Below are positions 23,828 to 33,821 of a stretch of 64,000 nt of DNA, piece after piece; position 1 is the first letter of the stretch, and each line of letters starts with the position of its first letter. A model generated the notes under the pieces. That model worked only from the letters and a program-made list of their open reading frames with translations, ran no database searches and was not told the origin of the DNA. The position numbers were made by a program, and so were the translations under genes. Origin of the DNA: Skeletonema tropicum (taxonomy: Eukaryota > Bacillariophyta > Thalassiosirophyceae > Thalassiosirales > Thalassiosiraceae). The stretch spans positions 2,604,001 through 2,668,000 of the forward strand of contig CM074133.1 in the NCBI GenBank assembly GCA_037178625.1, written 5' to 3'.

Positions 23828-24282
23828 GGTGATGTTGATATTTATTCTTTGACTTCGATACACAAGACAGAGTGGAAGTTGGATTCATTTTTCGAGAGCA
23901 AAAGACGTCAGTTTTTGATGATGAATCAGTCAATGGTCGCGCCAGGGATATCGAGAACTATTCTTTTACAGGTTTAGTGGTTCTCAAGTATCTGTATTCC
24001 TGCACTTTGACAGTGAAGAGGGACAGCTTTTGTCTGATTTGCTTCACCGTTCACTGACCAACTTTGGGGAACAAAGCATCATCGACAATCGACAACTCCG
24101 ACAGCCTCGCAACCTTCCTCCAACCATAAACTACACAATTGAACCAAACGTCAGTGTTGATGTCTGCATTTTCATCGCCTTCATCATAAGGAATCTACAC
24201 CTCATCTCACTTCTTGTTCACACAGCAAACAATTGATAGCTTCAAAACGCATTCTTTCTACACAATTACTACCACAGAAGCA
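23828..24282. promoter_or_regulatory. Divergent promoter region, PheRS / CX9C gene
   Basis: 455-bp gap between two head-to-head starts; it must hold both promoters. No specific motif can be assigned. Confidence 0.4.
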
Positions 24283-24507
24283 ATGACTCTCAAGCACTCA
24301 TCCGATAAGGGATCTCTTACCGTCTTGGCGACGAATCCAAGACCACTTTTACGTAGAGACTCGCAACAGATTGCTTCATGCCAAGACTCCTACAAGCAAT
24401 TCAAGAGATGTGCCGATGGTGACAGTGAACTTCTACAATGTGATGCAGTCGTCAAGTCATATATGCGATGCATGCTCGGTCGATGGAAGGATGAGTCGTG
24501 CAGATAG
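24283..24507 (+). CDS. Twin CX9C (CHCH) mitochondrial protein, 74 aa
   Basis: The small protein contains two CX9C motifs, 'CQDSYKQFKRC' and 'CDAVVKSYMRC', the signature of intermembrane-space proteins folded by the Mia40/Erv1 relay (COX17/COX19/CMC families). A further Cys near the end ('DESCR') is present. I prefer the ATG at 24283 over the upstream in-frame start at 24214 because the resulting length fits the family. The exact member (a cytochrome oxidase assembly factor is likely) cannot be decided by eye. Confidence 0.7.
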   Translation: MTLKHSSDKGSLTVLATNPRPLLRRDSQQIASCQDSYKQFKRCADGDSELLQCDAVVKSYMRCMLGRWKDESCR

Positions 24508-24881
24508 ATGCATATAAGACCAAGTGTCAAGAGTACGATTGTATATAATGTGCGCGTGTACAGCACAGATACTACCAAGGCGCTAGGAAGATATGTTTGA
24601 CTTTTTGAAAAAACCTGTATAGTGTTGAAGTTGAAGTGTACATAATGTTGATATTGTATTGATGTACAAGCTGACGAATAGATTGCTAAGCTAAAGTTTG
24701 TACGATTCACTTATATACTCTTACAGCTTGTCTTGTTTGAAAGCATTGTTATTTCATTATCTTTGTTTACCCTGTTATCTTCGTCTACCCCATGCGCAAG
24801 AAATTGTTTTTATGTATCAGAATTGCCTCTTTTTCGTCTCCAACATCTCTCCGCTCCAAACCAACGTTTCAGCAAAGTGAA
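24508..24881. other. Convergent intergenic region
   Basis: AT-rich gap between two 3' ends, with no coding signal. Confidence 0.45.
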
Positions 24882-26197
24882 TTATTGAGTAGTAGGGAGT
24901 GGACGTTGCTCCTCAGGAAGTCCCGAAATAATAGCCTCTCGCACAGCATCCGCAAGCTCCTGTTCCGTCTTTCCCTCCGATTCTATCGGCTCGTGCACCA
25001 CAACTTTGCATACATTACAAGATGGCTTCATAGGAAACAACCAATACGAGGGCATGACCTTTGCTGCACCACAGATTGAAATAGGTACAACCGGCTTTCC
25101 TGCCTTATGAGCCATTTTGAAGGCTCCATTTTTGAATGGCATGAGACGGCCGGATCGTGATCGAGTTCCCTCGGGAAATGTGCAGAGATTTACACCATCA
25201 TCAAGCCATTTCATTCCCTGTTTCAATGTCAATAACTGACTCCTTCGATTGGAACTGAAAGTAATCAATACATTCATCACGATTTCGTAAGAAAACATTT
25301 CCACTCGTCATTTTATGGTATCAATATTTTCGTCCACACATCAATCATCACATCACTCACCGATCCACCAAGACATTTTTGGCCAACTTAATTGCCATTC
25401 CAAGAATAGGCACCTTCTCCAACTCCTTCTTTGCAACGAATTTGTAATTATGCCATCCAATTGTGTGTCCCAAGAATGGAATATCCATCCATGAGTTGTG
25501 ATTGGCAACAAACATGGCCTTTCTTCCGCTGAATAATTATCGTTGTTGTTGTGTTCCCAGTAGATCGATTATTTGTTCATACGAAGCGCAAACATCAGTC
25601 AGAATCAGTGCACAAATTCAATAAAGAAGAAGAACAGTATCATTGCATGCAAACAATGTCAAGTACGTATATATTTACCTCTTGTGAAATTCTTTAATAA
25701 CATCCCCATTCTCAACCTTGGGAAAACTCCACGTAAACAACATCAACAACGTTCCCCACACATGACTACAAAACACCGGAAGTCGTCGCTTCTTATCCAA
25801 CTTTCCTCCTGTCAATGTGTAGAATAATTGACTGAATGACAAGGCTACGAACCAAACTAATCCCAATGCTATTGAGACGGTTCCGTGGTAGAGAGCGTAT
25901 GGGTTCACTGCTCCGAATTTGGTGTTGAAGGCGAATATTCCACCTTCTTTTTTAATTTGTTGCATTCGCTTTTGTTGTTTGGTCAATGTTGTGGTGGAGG
26001 AAGAGTCATCATTGCTGGGAGTTGCTGCTGCGGCGGCGGATAGGTGCAATGATGTACGACTTGTTTCTCGTGATGTAAAGTGGCTGCTGGCGAGTGGTGC
26101 ACGTGAAATGATGGTGGGCTGAATGCTAGCGTCGTATGAGCTGCTGCTAGAAGCAGTGCCGCCGATGCTGCGCCGCAACAAGTAGTAGAGGACTTCA
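24882..26197 (-). CDS. Plastid 1-acyl-sn-glycerol-3-phosphate acyltransferase (LPAAT)
   Basis: Transfers acyl groups to lysophosphatidate to make phosphatidate, the second step of plastid glycerolipid synthesis. Exons: 25679-26197, 25371-25528 and 24882-25254, all with GT-AG junctions and matching phases. Acyltransferase block I is 'NHNSWMDIPFLG' in exon 2; block III is 'FPEGTRSRSGRL' in exon 3. The N-terminus MKSSTTCCGAASAALLLAAA then HTTLAFSPPS is a signal peptide plus the diatom plastid motif (A-F-S-P), followed by a Ser/Thr-rich transit segment and a hydrophobic stretch 'VSIALGLVWFVALSFSQLF'. The presequence and the 'TSRTSLHLSAAAAATPSN' frame are offset by two bases (net two extra or one missing) around 26050-26110. 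Confidence 0.82.
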
Positions 26198-26506
26198 TCG
26201 TTTTAACGAATGATATGAATGGCAACAATCGCTTCCCTCTCTTTTGATGTGATGTGCTTTATTGTTTATTGTGCTAATCGCCGTCAGTCGAGATTGCCGT
26301 GCATCATTCCACATCATTCCTTTTCCGAGTTAGTGCGTGGTCATTGTTTCCTTGCCCCCTTTTCAGACAGTTGCACTTTCTCATACTAAGTCCAACATTT
26401 GGAGGCATTATGGTATTCAACTTTCTTCTTCTTCGGAAAAGGTGGAGTAGGTTTGTGAAAGCTGGGAGCTTCTTTGAAAAAAATTTCAAACAGAGTGGCC
26501 GGCGGC
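26198..26506. other. Upstream region of LPAAT, ending at the TIR element
   Basis: Presumed LPAAT promoter; no convincing motif or coding frame. Confidence 0.4.
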
Positions 26507-26625
26507 TGATCAACAGGTGGTCTGGACCCGCCACGATGAGTTCCGCCACGATTTCCGCCACGATTCTTAAAAAGTTATTCCTTACTTATGGTATAGAGAC
26601 TTTCCCATTCCGCCACACCCGCCAT
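26507..26625 (+). repeat. Left 119-bp inverted repeat arm
   Basis: Outer end TGATCA, inner end GCCAT; reverse complement of 29715-29833. Confidence 0.85.
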
Positions 26626-27077
26626 CCAGGCACCATCCACAATCCACATGCAAAGACAGGCATCTCAATGGGAGCCATTCAAGGGAGCCATCCAAAATAA
26701 ACAAACCGCCACCACCGTTCAAATCCGCCGCATAACAACAAAACCAAAACCATGCATGACGGCAGATAATATCTCCTACAGCCACGACGCCATCCAACTT
26801 CATACGAAAATTATTTCATGCTACTACCATGTCATCATTGATCCTATCAGCACACCGTCTCCTTACGAGAAAAAAATCCAGGTAAATATTCAGTGTCTAT
26901 TATTTTATCTGCTCTACACAAAAAATGTTGTTACTTACTGAATAATTTCCGAAAAACAACTGCGCACACAGGCCGACTACTCTTATCCCGATCTCCTCTT
27001 ATGGCATCAGCGTTTTCTAATTAATTATCAGCGTCAATTTATCATTGTGCTGTCAGGCGTTATAAGAAATTATGATA

Positions 27078-27659
27078 TTATTTAAGATTTCCTGGGGGCG
27101 ATGGATAGTGGACAGTATTCAGGAGGAAAGGGTGGCAGTCTTGGGGGCAAGCTATTCCATGGCTTAATCCTGTTTGACTGCTTTTCTTTCTGTAATGAGT
27201 GGCTTCCTCTAACTTCGTATCAACTTGGCTGCTCGGTGATGGGAGGAAAGTGTGGCAGTCTTGGGGGCGAGCTATTCCATGGCTTAATCCTGTCTCACTG
27301 CTTATCTCTCTGTAATGAGTGGCTTTCTCTAACTTCGTATCACCTCGGCTGCTCGGTGATGGATAGTGGACAGTATTCAGGAGGAACAAAGGGTGGCAGT
27401 CTTGGGGGCAAGCTATTCCATGGCTTAATCCTGTTTGACTGCTTTTCTTTCTGTAATGAGTGGCTTCCTCTAACTTCGTATCATCTCGGCTGCTCCTCAT
27501 GCTCATCACATTCTCAAGAATTACTGCTGGTGTGCCTTCAATGTCATCATTCCTGCCTGCATCGAGAGACTGTTGATTTGAATTCCCCTCAGCATGGTTG
27601 GGCCAAGAACATCCAGGTGAATAATTTTCTGTGCTTGTTTCATCAGATTCCAAAGTCAT
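27078..27659 (-). CDS. Repeat-containing hypothetical protein in the TIR element, 193 aa
   Basis: ATG at 27659 opens a frame with three copies of a ~40-46-residue unit (TKLEEATHYRKKSSQTGLSH then GIACPQDCHPFLLNTVHYPS). The DNA units start at about 27122, 27242 and 27380; they differ by 18-bp and 3-bp length changes, all multiples of three, which hints at selection on a reading frame. The opposite strand is also open (27101-27736), so the coding strand is not certain. No known domain. Confidence 0.35.
   Translation of the reverse strand: MTLESDETSTENYSPGCSWPNHAEGNSNQQSLDAGRNDDIEGTPAVILENVMSMRSSRDDTKLEEATHYRKKSSQTGLSHGIACPQDCHPLFLLNTVHYPSPSSRGDTKLEKATHYREISSETGLSHGIARPQDCHTFLPSPSSQVDTKLEEATHYRKKSSQTGLSHGIACPQDCHPFLLNTVHYPSPPGNLK
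27101..27500. repeat. Three direct repeats of 120-141 bp
   Basis: Units share 'GTGGCAGTCTTGGGGGC' and 'AAGCTATTCCATGGCTTAAT'. The first and third also carry an 18-bp leader (GATAGTGGACAGTATTCA) missing from the second. Confidence 0.85.
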
Positions 27660-27893
27660 TACTCATGAATTCTTGCTGTTTGTCTCTGCCGAAACAATCA
27701 TACACACAGATTAACTTCTCCTTGTCTTTGGAGTAGAATCATTGATGGCAGAGCCATTATTGAGAGGAAAGCGTTCTTGGTGTGGGTGATATAGTTTTGG
27801 CGTCCACATCGAATAAAACCAACTGCGACGGACTCTTCTTTCAGTGATTTATGATCCTCTTCGGTTTGGATGAATGGGTGAGATCGATTAATT

Positions 27894-28117
27894 CAGCCGA
27901 GGAAAAGCCGGCGGAATTGCAAATTGGCCCACCGCCGAGGGAAAGCCGGCGGTATAATCAAATTGGCCCATCACAGCCGAGGAAGCCGGCTGTATATGAA
28001 TTGGCCCAACAGCCGAGGAAGCCGGCTGTATATAAATTGGCCCAACAGCCGAGGAAGCCGGCTGTATATGAATTGGCCCAACAGCCGAGGAAGCCGGCTG
28101 TATATGAATTGGCCCAA
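27894..28117. repeat. 36-bp tandem array of hairpin-forming units (4 regular + 2 degenerate)
   Basis: Regular units begin at 27974, 28010, 28046 and 28082, each containing ACAGCC-(9 nt)-GGCTGT, a perfect 6-bp stem, then 'ATATGAATTGGCCCA'. A degenerate unit at 27931-27953 has ACCGCC-(11 nt)-GGCGGT: both arms changed together. Another at 27894 has an imperfect stem. Confidence 0.8.
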
Positions 28118-28638
28118 CTTTGATGCGAATGTCTGGTGGATGAGGAGGAAGAAAAGCCATTGAGGTGTGTGAGAGAAGATATGAATAGAAACTGCCTCCC
28201 AATGTGATGTCTGGCACCCATGTTCCGAAAGGTGGATGGGAAGTCAAGTGAATTTGGTTGAGGCACCAATGTTTATTTTTCATTCTTACTCGAACGCTTG
28301 TTTTGTCCGTAAAAGGGCTGTTGATGTGATTGTGATGTATCATTGCCGGAACTAAGTGGGTGCAAGGCTACTACCAGATGAACTGAAAATGTGAGTTTTA
28401 TCTACCATTATTATTCAAAGTTCTGTGATTATAATCAATTTGTCTCAACATCAAACAGTCAGATCGCTCAGAATCGTAGGTCGTAGATTGCTCGCACTGT
28501 AAGTTACTGAGCATTTCAATCAAGTCTACTGTATTCTACTGAATTACAAAATCTTATGGCTAAATACTTAACATTACGGTTATGCCTTGCCAGAGATGAC
28601 GAAAGAAGAAGTGACATAGATGAGTTAAAGTACCTAGA

Positions 28639-29498
28639 CTACGTTGAGAGTATAGTCCTATCGTAAACATACTTCTTCTTCTTGTTCATATGGTTTGTGA
28701 GACAAGTCATAGCAGCAGAAGTAATCCATACATCTGGAGACGGATTCCCTTCCATCAGCGTCACAAGACCATCTTTTCCAATGAAGCTGACACTGTAGAT
28801 TTTACTCTTATTCTCCATACACCTGCACTCGTTAATGATGAAGTTGTGTCCACAAACTTCCTTTGTGAGAACATTGTAAGGAGCGGCACCCTTTCCGCAT
28901 CCTTCAGTGACTGGCATATTTTCAATCCTCTGAATTAGACTTGTGCCTGTCAATGGGTCATTGGACGTCAGAATATATTCCTTGGAAGAAGCGCTGAACT
29001 GATGTCTTTTGTAGCATTTTGTAACTACATGTCCTTCCCTAACTCTTTCCCCTTCTGAGACTCTGGAAAGTATGGTGTCTTTACCAAGGGCTTGAGATTA
29101 ATTGTAAATGTGCAGCCTGCCTTCAGTGAACCACTTGTGAAATCACGTCTTGGTGTTCTAACATCACTACCAAACCTGTTACACCTGATTTCCAACTTTT
29201 CAAGTGTAGAAGTCCAACCATGCTTTTGTTCAATAACGTTTAAAACTGATTGAACTAAATCTCTGCTCTTCCACGTTTCTCCCGGCTTGAATAACTCAGC
29301 CGTAATTTTGTCGAAGTCACATTTGTCTTCGTTGTAGTGATCAGATGTAATGGAGCAATTTTCAAAGTACGAAGCGTAGTCAAAATCAACTACCATGCGA
29401 CGAGTCTCATTCTTTTTACCAAATGAGACATCATCATAGATCTTTAGCGACCTCGCAAATGAGGTTGATGGACAAGGTGTGTTTACTTCTTGAGACAT
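28639..29498 (-). CDS. Element-encoded protein with Cys/His cluster (putative DNA-binding), frame-broken
   Basis: The likely start is the ATG at 29498 (MSQEVNTPCP...); the frame is open further upstream but only with TTG, inside UTR-like sequence. Visible are 'FDYASYFENCSI', 'KAGCTFTINLKPL', 'HVVTKCYKRHQF' and, later, 'CGHNFIINECRCMENKS'. The C...H-V-V-x-K-C...H arrangement resembles the zinc-binding N-terminal domains of MULE/FAR1-type transposases, but no DDE catalytic core is seen. One extra base near 29028 (GACATGTAGTTAC) is needed to read from 'KELGKD' into 'HVVTKCYKRH'. Assignment to the transposon is inferred from its place between the inverted repeats. Confidence 0.45.
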
Positions 29499-29714
29499 AG
29501 CAGCAATGATAGATTGAGTAAGTAAGTAAATAATTGTAGATAATTTCGCCCCTGGAGGGCCAACCATGACGTACTTTAAGATTTCCGTTAATTTTAGGTT
29601 CATGTCATCGGTCATTTTTTTGCTGGCGGCCCAGGGCGGCCCATTCAAATTTCAAACTCAAGAGAATCTTATGTGTGGAAGTAAGTATTGTGACCAAGAC
29701 AGTCACGTGGCGGA

Positions 29715-29833
29715 ATGGCGGGTGTGGCGGAATGGGAAAGTCTCTATACCATAAGTAAGGAATAACTTTTTAAGAATCGTGGCGGAAATCGTGGCGGAAC
29801 TCATCGTGGCGGGTCCAGACCACCTGCTGATCA
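29715..29833 (-). repeat. Right 119-bp inverted repeat arm
   Basis: Reverse complement of 26507-26625 with a single mismatch. Confidence 0.85.
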
Positions 29834-29989
29834 AAAAGTTCCACTCCTTCAATCAGGACGAATCTATCATGCATGTCAACGTCGTGACAAAATCACACGT
29901 TGCTCATAATTCTGTTTTGAAAAGCCTCTAGAGAGCTGATCGATCATCAACCTCAAGATTTAAATCATCAGCACCCACCAACAATAATA

Positions 29990-32900
29990 ATGGACGCAGA
30001 CCGAGTAATCCCACGTGACCTCACCGAGGCGGAGGAGGCCGACCTACGCAAACAACTGACATCGCAGCTTAACATAACGACGTTAATTCAAGATGAGGAT
30101 GATGCCGAGACTTTACTAGAGTATGCATTTGATATGATCAAGGGTGGAGATACCATTGGTCAGGTTGTTGAAGAGGTAAGTTTATGTGATTATTGACATT
30201 GTGCATAATATGACGTGTTTCGCTTTGTGCGTTCTGACATAAATGTCTTCGTTATGTCCTTTTTTTTTACATAAACAACAGATTGTATTCTTGGAACTGT
30301 CAGTATGCCGTCAAGAGGAAGGGGATAAAGTTGGCAAAGTCCTGACTGAATTTTACAATCAAGTATTTGGCACAGAAGAGCCCAATGATGCAAAGGAGGA
30401 GGAGGGCGAGGAAACGGCTGCTGCGCCATCACCTGGTAAGAAGGAAGAGGAGGAGGAGGAGGAGGAAGCGGCGGATGATATCGAAATAGAGGGTGAGACC
30501 GAGGATGTAGCTGCTGCAGAGGTCGCAGTAGAAGATGAAGAAGAAGTGACTGAAGAAGAAGATTTGAAAAACTTAGAAGAGGCTGCTGCTGCTGAACCCC
30601 CAATCGAAGAAGCCGAAGCCAACAGTGAGGAAGAAGAAGCAGAAGCTGCCGAGGTCAAGATAGCAGAGGAGGTGATGGCTGCCGCAGAGGTGGAGGAAGA
30701 TTTGATTGCCGATGAAGAGTTGGAAGTAGAAAAGACGGACGAAGTTGAAGCAAACGCGGAAGCTGTTGTCGATGAGGATGCTCCCCTCGTTGATGCCAAT
30801 ACAACGAACGATCAAGATAATGAAGTCGTAGCTGCTGCAGAGGTCGTAGAAGAAGATGAAGAAGTGACGGAAGAAGAAGAAATGACTGAAGAAGAAGATT
30901 TGAGAAAGACAGATGAGGCCACTGCTGCTGCTGAACCCCCAATCGAAGAAGCCGAGGCCAACAGTGAGGAAGAAGCAGAAGCTGCCGAGGCTAACATAGC
31001 AGAGGAGGTGATGGCTGCCGCAGAATTAGCGGCAAAAGAGGCGGAGGAAGATTTGATTACCGAAGAGTTGGAAGTAGAAAAGACTGGCGAAGTTGAAGCA
31101 AACGCGGGAGCTGTTGTCGATGAGGATGCTCCCCTCGTTGATGCCAATACAACGAACGATCAAGATAATGAGGTCGTAGCTGCTGCAGAGGTCGCAGAAG
31201 AAGATGAAGAAGTGACTGAAGAAGAGAAAAACTTAGAAGAGGCCACTGCTGCTGAACCCCCAATCGAAGAAGCCGAGGCCAACAGTGAGGAAGAAGAAGC
31301 GGAAGCTGCCGAGGTCAAGATAGCAGAGGAGGTGATGGCTGCCGCAGAATTAGCAGCAAAAGAGGAGGAGGAAGATTTGAGTACCGAAGAGTTGGAAGTA
31401 GAAAAGACGGACGAAGTTGAAGCAAACGCGGAAGCTGTTGTCGATGAGGATGCTCCCCTGGTTGATGCCACTAAGACGAGCGATCAAGATGATGAAATTT
31501 CTACTGTTGAATCCTCACAGGAAGTCGTAGAACCTGATGTTGAAAAGGAGGTGGTCGCATCTGTTGAGGGAACCAAAGATGAGGCAGAGGATGAAGCTGT
31601 GGAGGAATCTAAAGAGTGTGAAGTCACCATTTCAGGTGACGATGATGGAGAGGAAGTTAGCAATGCTAAATCAAGCGCTGAAGTTGAAGAAGATACTGCT
31701 GTGGAAGCTGTTGAATCTAAAGTTGAAGAGGAAAACGACGGGAGTGACGAAGAGGTGGCTGAACTTATTGAAGCTGCCAAAGACTTAGTGGCGGAGGGGG
31801 TAACAAACGTGGAAGATGGGGTTGAAGAGGCTGAGGAAGAGATAGAAGATGCAGAGGAAGAGACGGCCGAACCACAAGAAGAAGTGGATGATGGAGCTGA
31901 CAAATCTGATACGCTTCCTGAGACTACAGCTGCTGAGGAAGAAAATGTGGAAGAGGAGACTGAACTCGCCGAAACTACAGCTGTTGAGAAAGAAAATGTG
32001 GAAGAGGAGACTAAACCCACTACTGAAACTACGGAGTCAGAGGTAGAGGGGGAAACAAATGTGGAAGAGGAGGTGGAGCCAACAGAAAGTGCAGAAAAAG
32101 CAGAGGAAGATGAGTTTCTGGGGGAGGAGGCAAGGGAGGAGGAGGCCGAGCTCGCTGAACCTGTCAAAGAATCAGAGACAGTTGATGAAGTAATTGTGAA
32201 AGAAGAGGCTGATCCGGCTGAAATTGTAGAAGAAACATCTGAAAAGGAGTTAGGAACTGAAGAAAAAGAGAAGGACACGAACGAAGTTGCTGAACCATTA
32301 ACAGCAACAGTAGAAGGTGCCGATGAACAAGTCGAAGAAGAGGCTGTCGCAGAAACTTCACCTGAAGAAAAAAAGGAAGATGATCAACTTAAAGAAGTCG
32401 CAGATGACGTCGTTATGCAAAAGGAAAGTCACGATGAAGCTGTGGAACCAGCTATAGAAAAGAGTGAAGGTGGATCTGAATCTGAAAAGGGACTAAATGT
32501 TTCAGTTCAGAAAGAAGGTGAAGACGTGACTGCTGCCATTTCTTCATCTAATGAATCTCCGTCTCCACGAGATGTAACTGAATTTGATGCCATGGCCGAT
32601 GGAGGTACTCCGAAGTCAGGATACAATGGAGAAAGCACCTTCCAGACCACAAAAATATCTAAAAGCGACGCTGTGCAAACAGGAGTATCAAACTACAGTG
32701 GAGAGAGCGCTTTTCAGGCTGTGAAAGTTGCCAAAGTTGATGCCAAGCAAACAGGAGTATCAAACTATAGTGGCGACGGGCCCCTTCAGGCTGTGAAGGT
32801 TGCAAAAGCTGATGCCAAGCAAACAGGAGTATCGCATTACAGTGGCGACGGGCCCCTTCAGGCTGTGAAAGTTGCAAAAACCGATTCAATTGAGAGAGGA

Positions 32901-33758
32901 ACATCAAACTACAGTGGCGACGGGCCCCTTCAGGCTGTGAAGGTTGCCAAGACTGATTCTATTGAGAGAGGAACATCAAACTACAGTGGCGACGGGCCTC
33001 TTCAGGCTGTGAAGGTTGCCAAATCTGATTCTATTGAGAGAGGAACATCAAACTATAGTGGCGACGGGCCTCTTCAGGCTGTGAAGGTTGCCAAGACTGA
33101 TTCTATTGAGAGAGGAACATCAAACTACAGTGGCGACGGGCCTCTTCAGGCTGTGAAGGTTGCCAAGACTGATTCAATTGAGAGAGGAACATCTAATTAC
33201 AGTGGAGATAGCGCATTTCAGGCAGTTAAGGTTGCCAAATCTGATTCTATTGAGAGAGGAACATCAAACTATAGTGGAGACAGCGCATTTCAGGCTGTGA
33301 AGGTTGCCAAATCTGATTCTATTGAGAGAGGAACATCAAACTACACTGGAGACAGCGCGTTTCAGGCTGTGAAGATTGCCAAATCTGATTCTATTGAGAG
33401 AGGAACATCAAACTACACTGGAGACAGCGCATTTCAGGCTAAAAAAATCGCGAAGGCTGACTCTATTCAACCAGGATCATCGAAATATTCGGGAGAAAGT
33501 TTGTTTACAACGAAAAAGGTTGCTAAATCAGACTCCGTCCGAACGGGGACCTCTTCTTACACTGGGGTTAGTTTGTTCCAAACGAAAAAGATTGAAAAAA
33601 CATCGTCTTGGAAGACAGGAACTTCAAGTTACCAAGGAGACAGCATGTTTACGGCTAAGAAGATCCCCAAGTCTAGTGGCATCCAAACAGTAGGAACAAC
33701 ATCGAAACCTTCTTATACCGGTGATGGATTGTTTCAAACCAAGAAAATAGCCAAGTAA
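29990..33758 (+). CDS. Highly acidic repeat protein with C-terminal 24-residue repeats, 1220 aa
   Basis: Exon 1 (29990-30175) and exon 2 (30282-33758) are joined by a 106-nt intron with a T-rich acceptor tract (phase 0). Residues 1-95 form a probable helical bundle (LTEAEEADLRKQLTSQLNIT ... LLEYAFDMIKGGDTIGQVVE ... LEFS-like 'FLELSVCRQEEGDKVGKVL'), loosely like PWI-type folds. Residues ~100-830 are extremely Glu/Asp/Ala-rich, with three ~125-residue internal repeats. Residues ~840-1220 are sixteen repeats of 24 residues, consensus SNYSGDGPLQAVKVAK then (T/S)DSIERGT. No signal peptide or membrane segment. Function unknown; the basic repeats after an acidic tract suggest a scaffold or a nucleic-acid or filament-binding role, which is only inference. 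Confidence 0.75.
30560..31480 (+). repeat. Three long imperfect coding repeats (~300 bp) in the acidic tract
   Basis: The block EEAEANSEEEEAEAAEVKIA ... DEVEANAEAVVDEDAPLVDA recurs three times with small in-frame indels. Confidence 0.75.
32610..33758 (+). repeat. 72-bp coding minisatellite, 16 copies
   Basis: Each 72-bp unit encodes 24 residues. Central copies (about 32830-33180) are almost identical; the outer ones diverge, a gradient typical of expansion by unequal exchange. Confidence 0.9.
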
Positions 33759-33821
33759 TAGAGAGTATAGTTGTCGTTTATGTGTCCTAAATTATATTTA
33801 TTTGATTGTCAGTAAGTCTTC

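Larger units (their letters stand above)
26507..29833. mobile_element. 3.3-kb element bounded by 119-bp inverted repeats
   Basis: The arms 26507-26625 and 29715-29833 are reverse complements over 119 bp with one visible mismatch (TGATCAaCAGG versus TGATCAgCAGG). The arms contain 'GTTCCGCCACGATTTCCGCC' and 'CCGCCACACCCGCCAT'. Between them lie a minus-strand frame with a Cys/His cluster (28639-29498), a repeat-rich frame (27078-27659) and a 36-bp hairpin array (27894-28117). A DNA transposon with long TIRs (MULE-like or a related type) is the natural reading. No clear target-site duplication or DDE catalytic triad is visible, so it may be non-autonomous or degenerate. Confidence 0.6.

Noticed and set aside
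27101..27736. 211-aa plus-strand frame in the TIR element
   Set aside because: Repeat-driven open frame opposite the 193-aa minus-strand frame, which has an ATG and lies on the strand of the other element gene; kept only as an alternative.
27894..28117. CRISPR-like array
   Set aside because: The whole 36-bp unit repeats with no unique spacers, in a eukaryotic context; it is a tandem repeat.
30359..32278. Long minus-strand Ser-rich frames
   Set aside because: They are antisense shadows of the Glu/Ala-rich repeats of the acidic protein gene.
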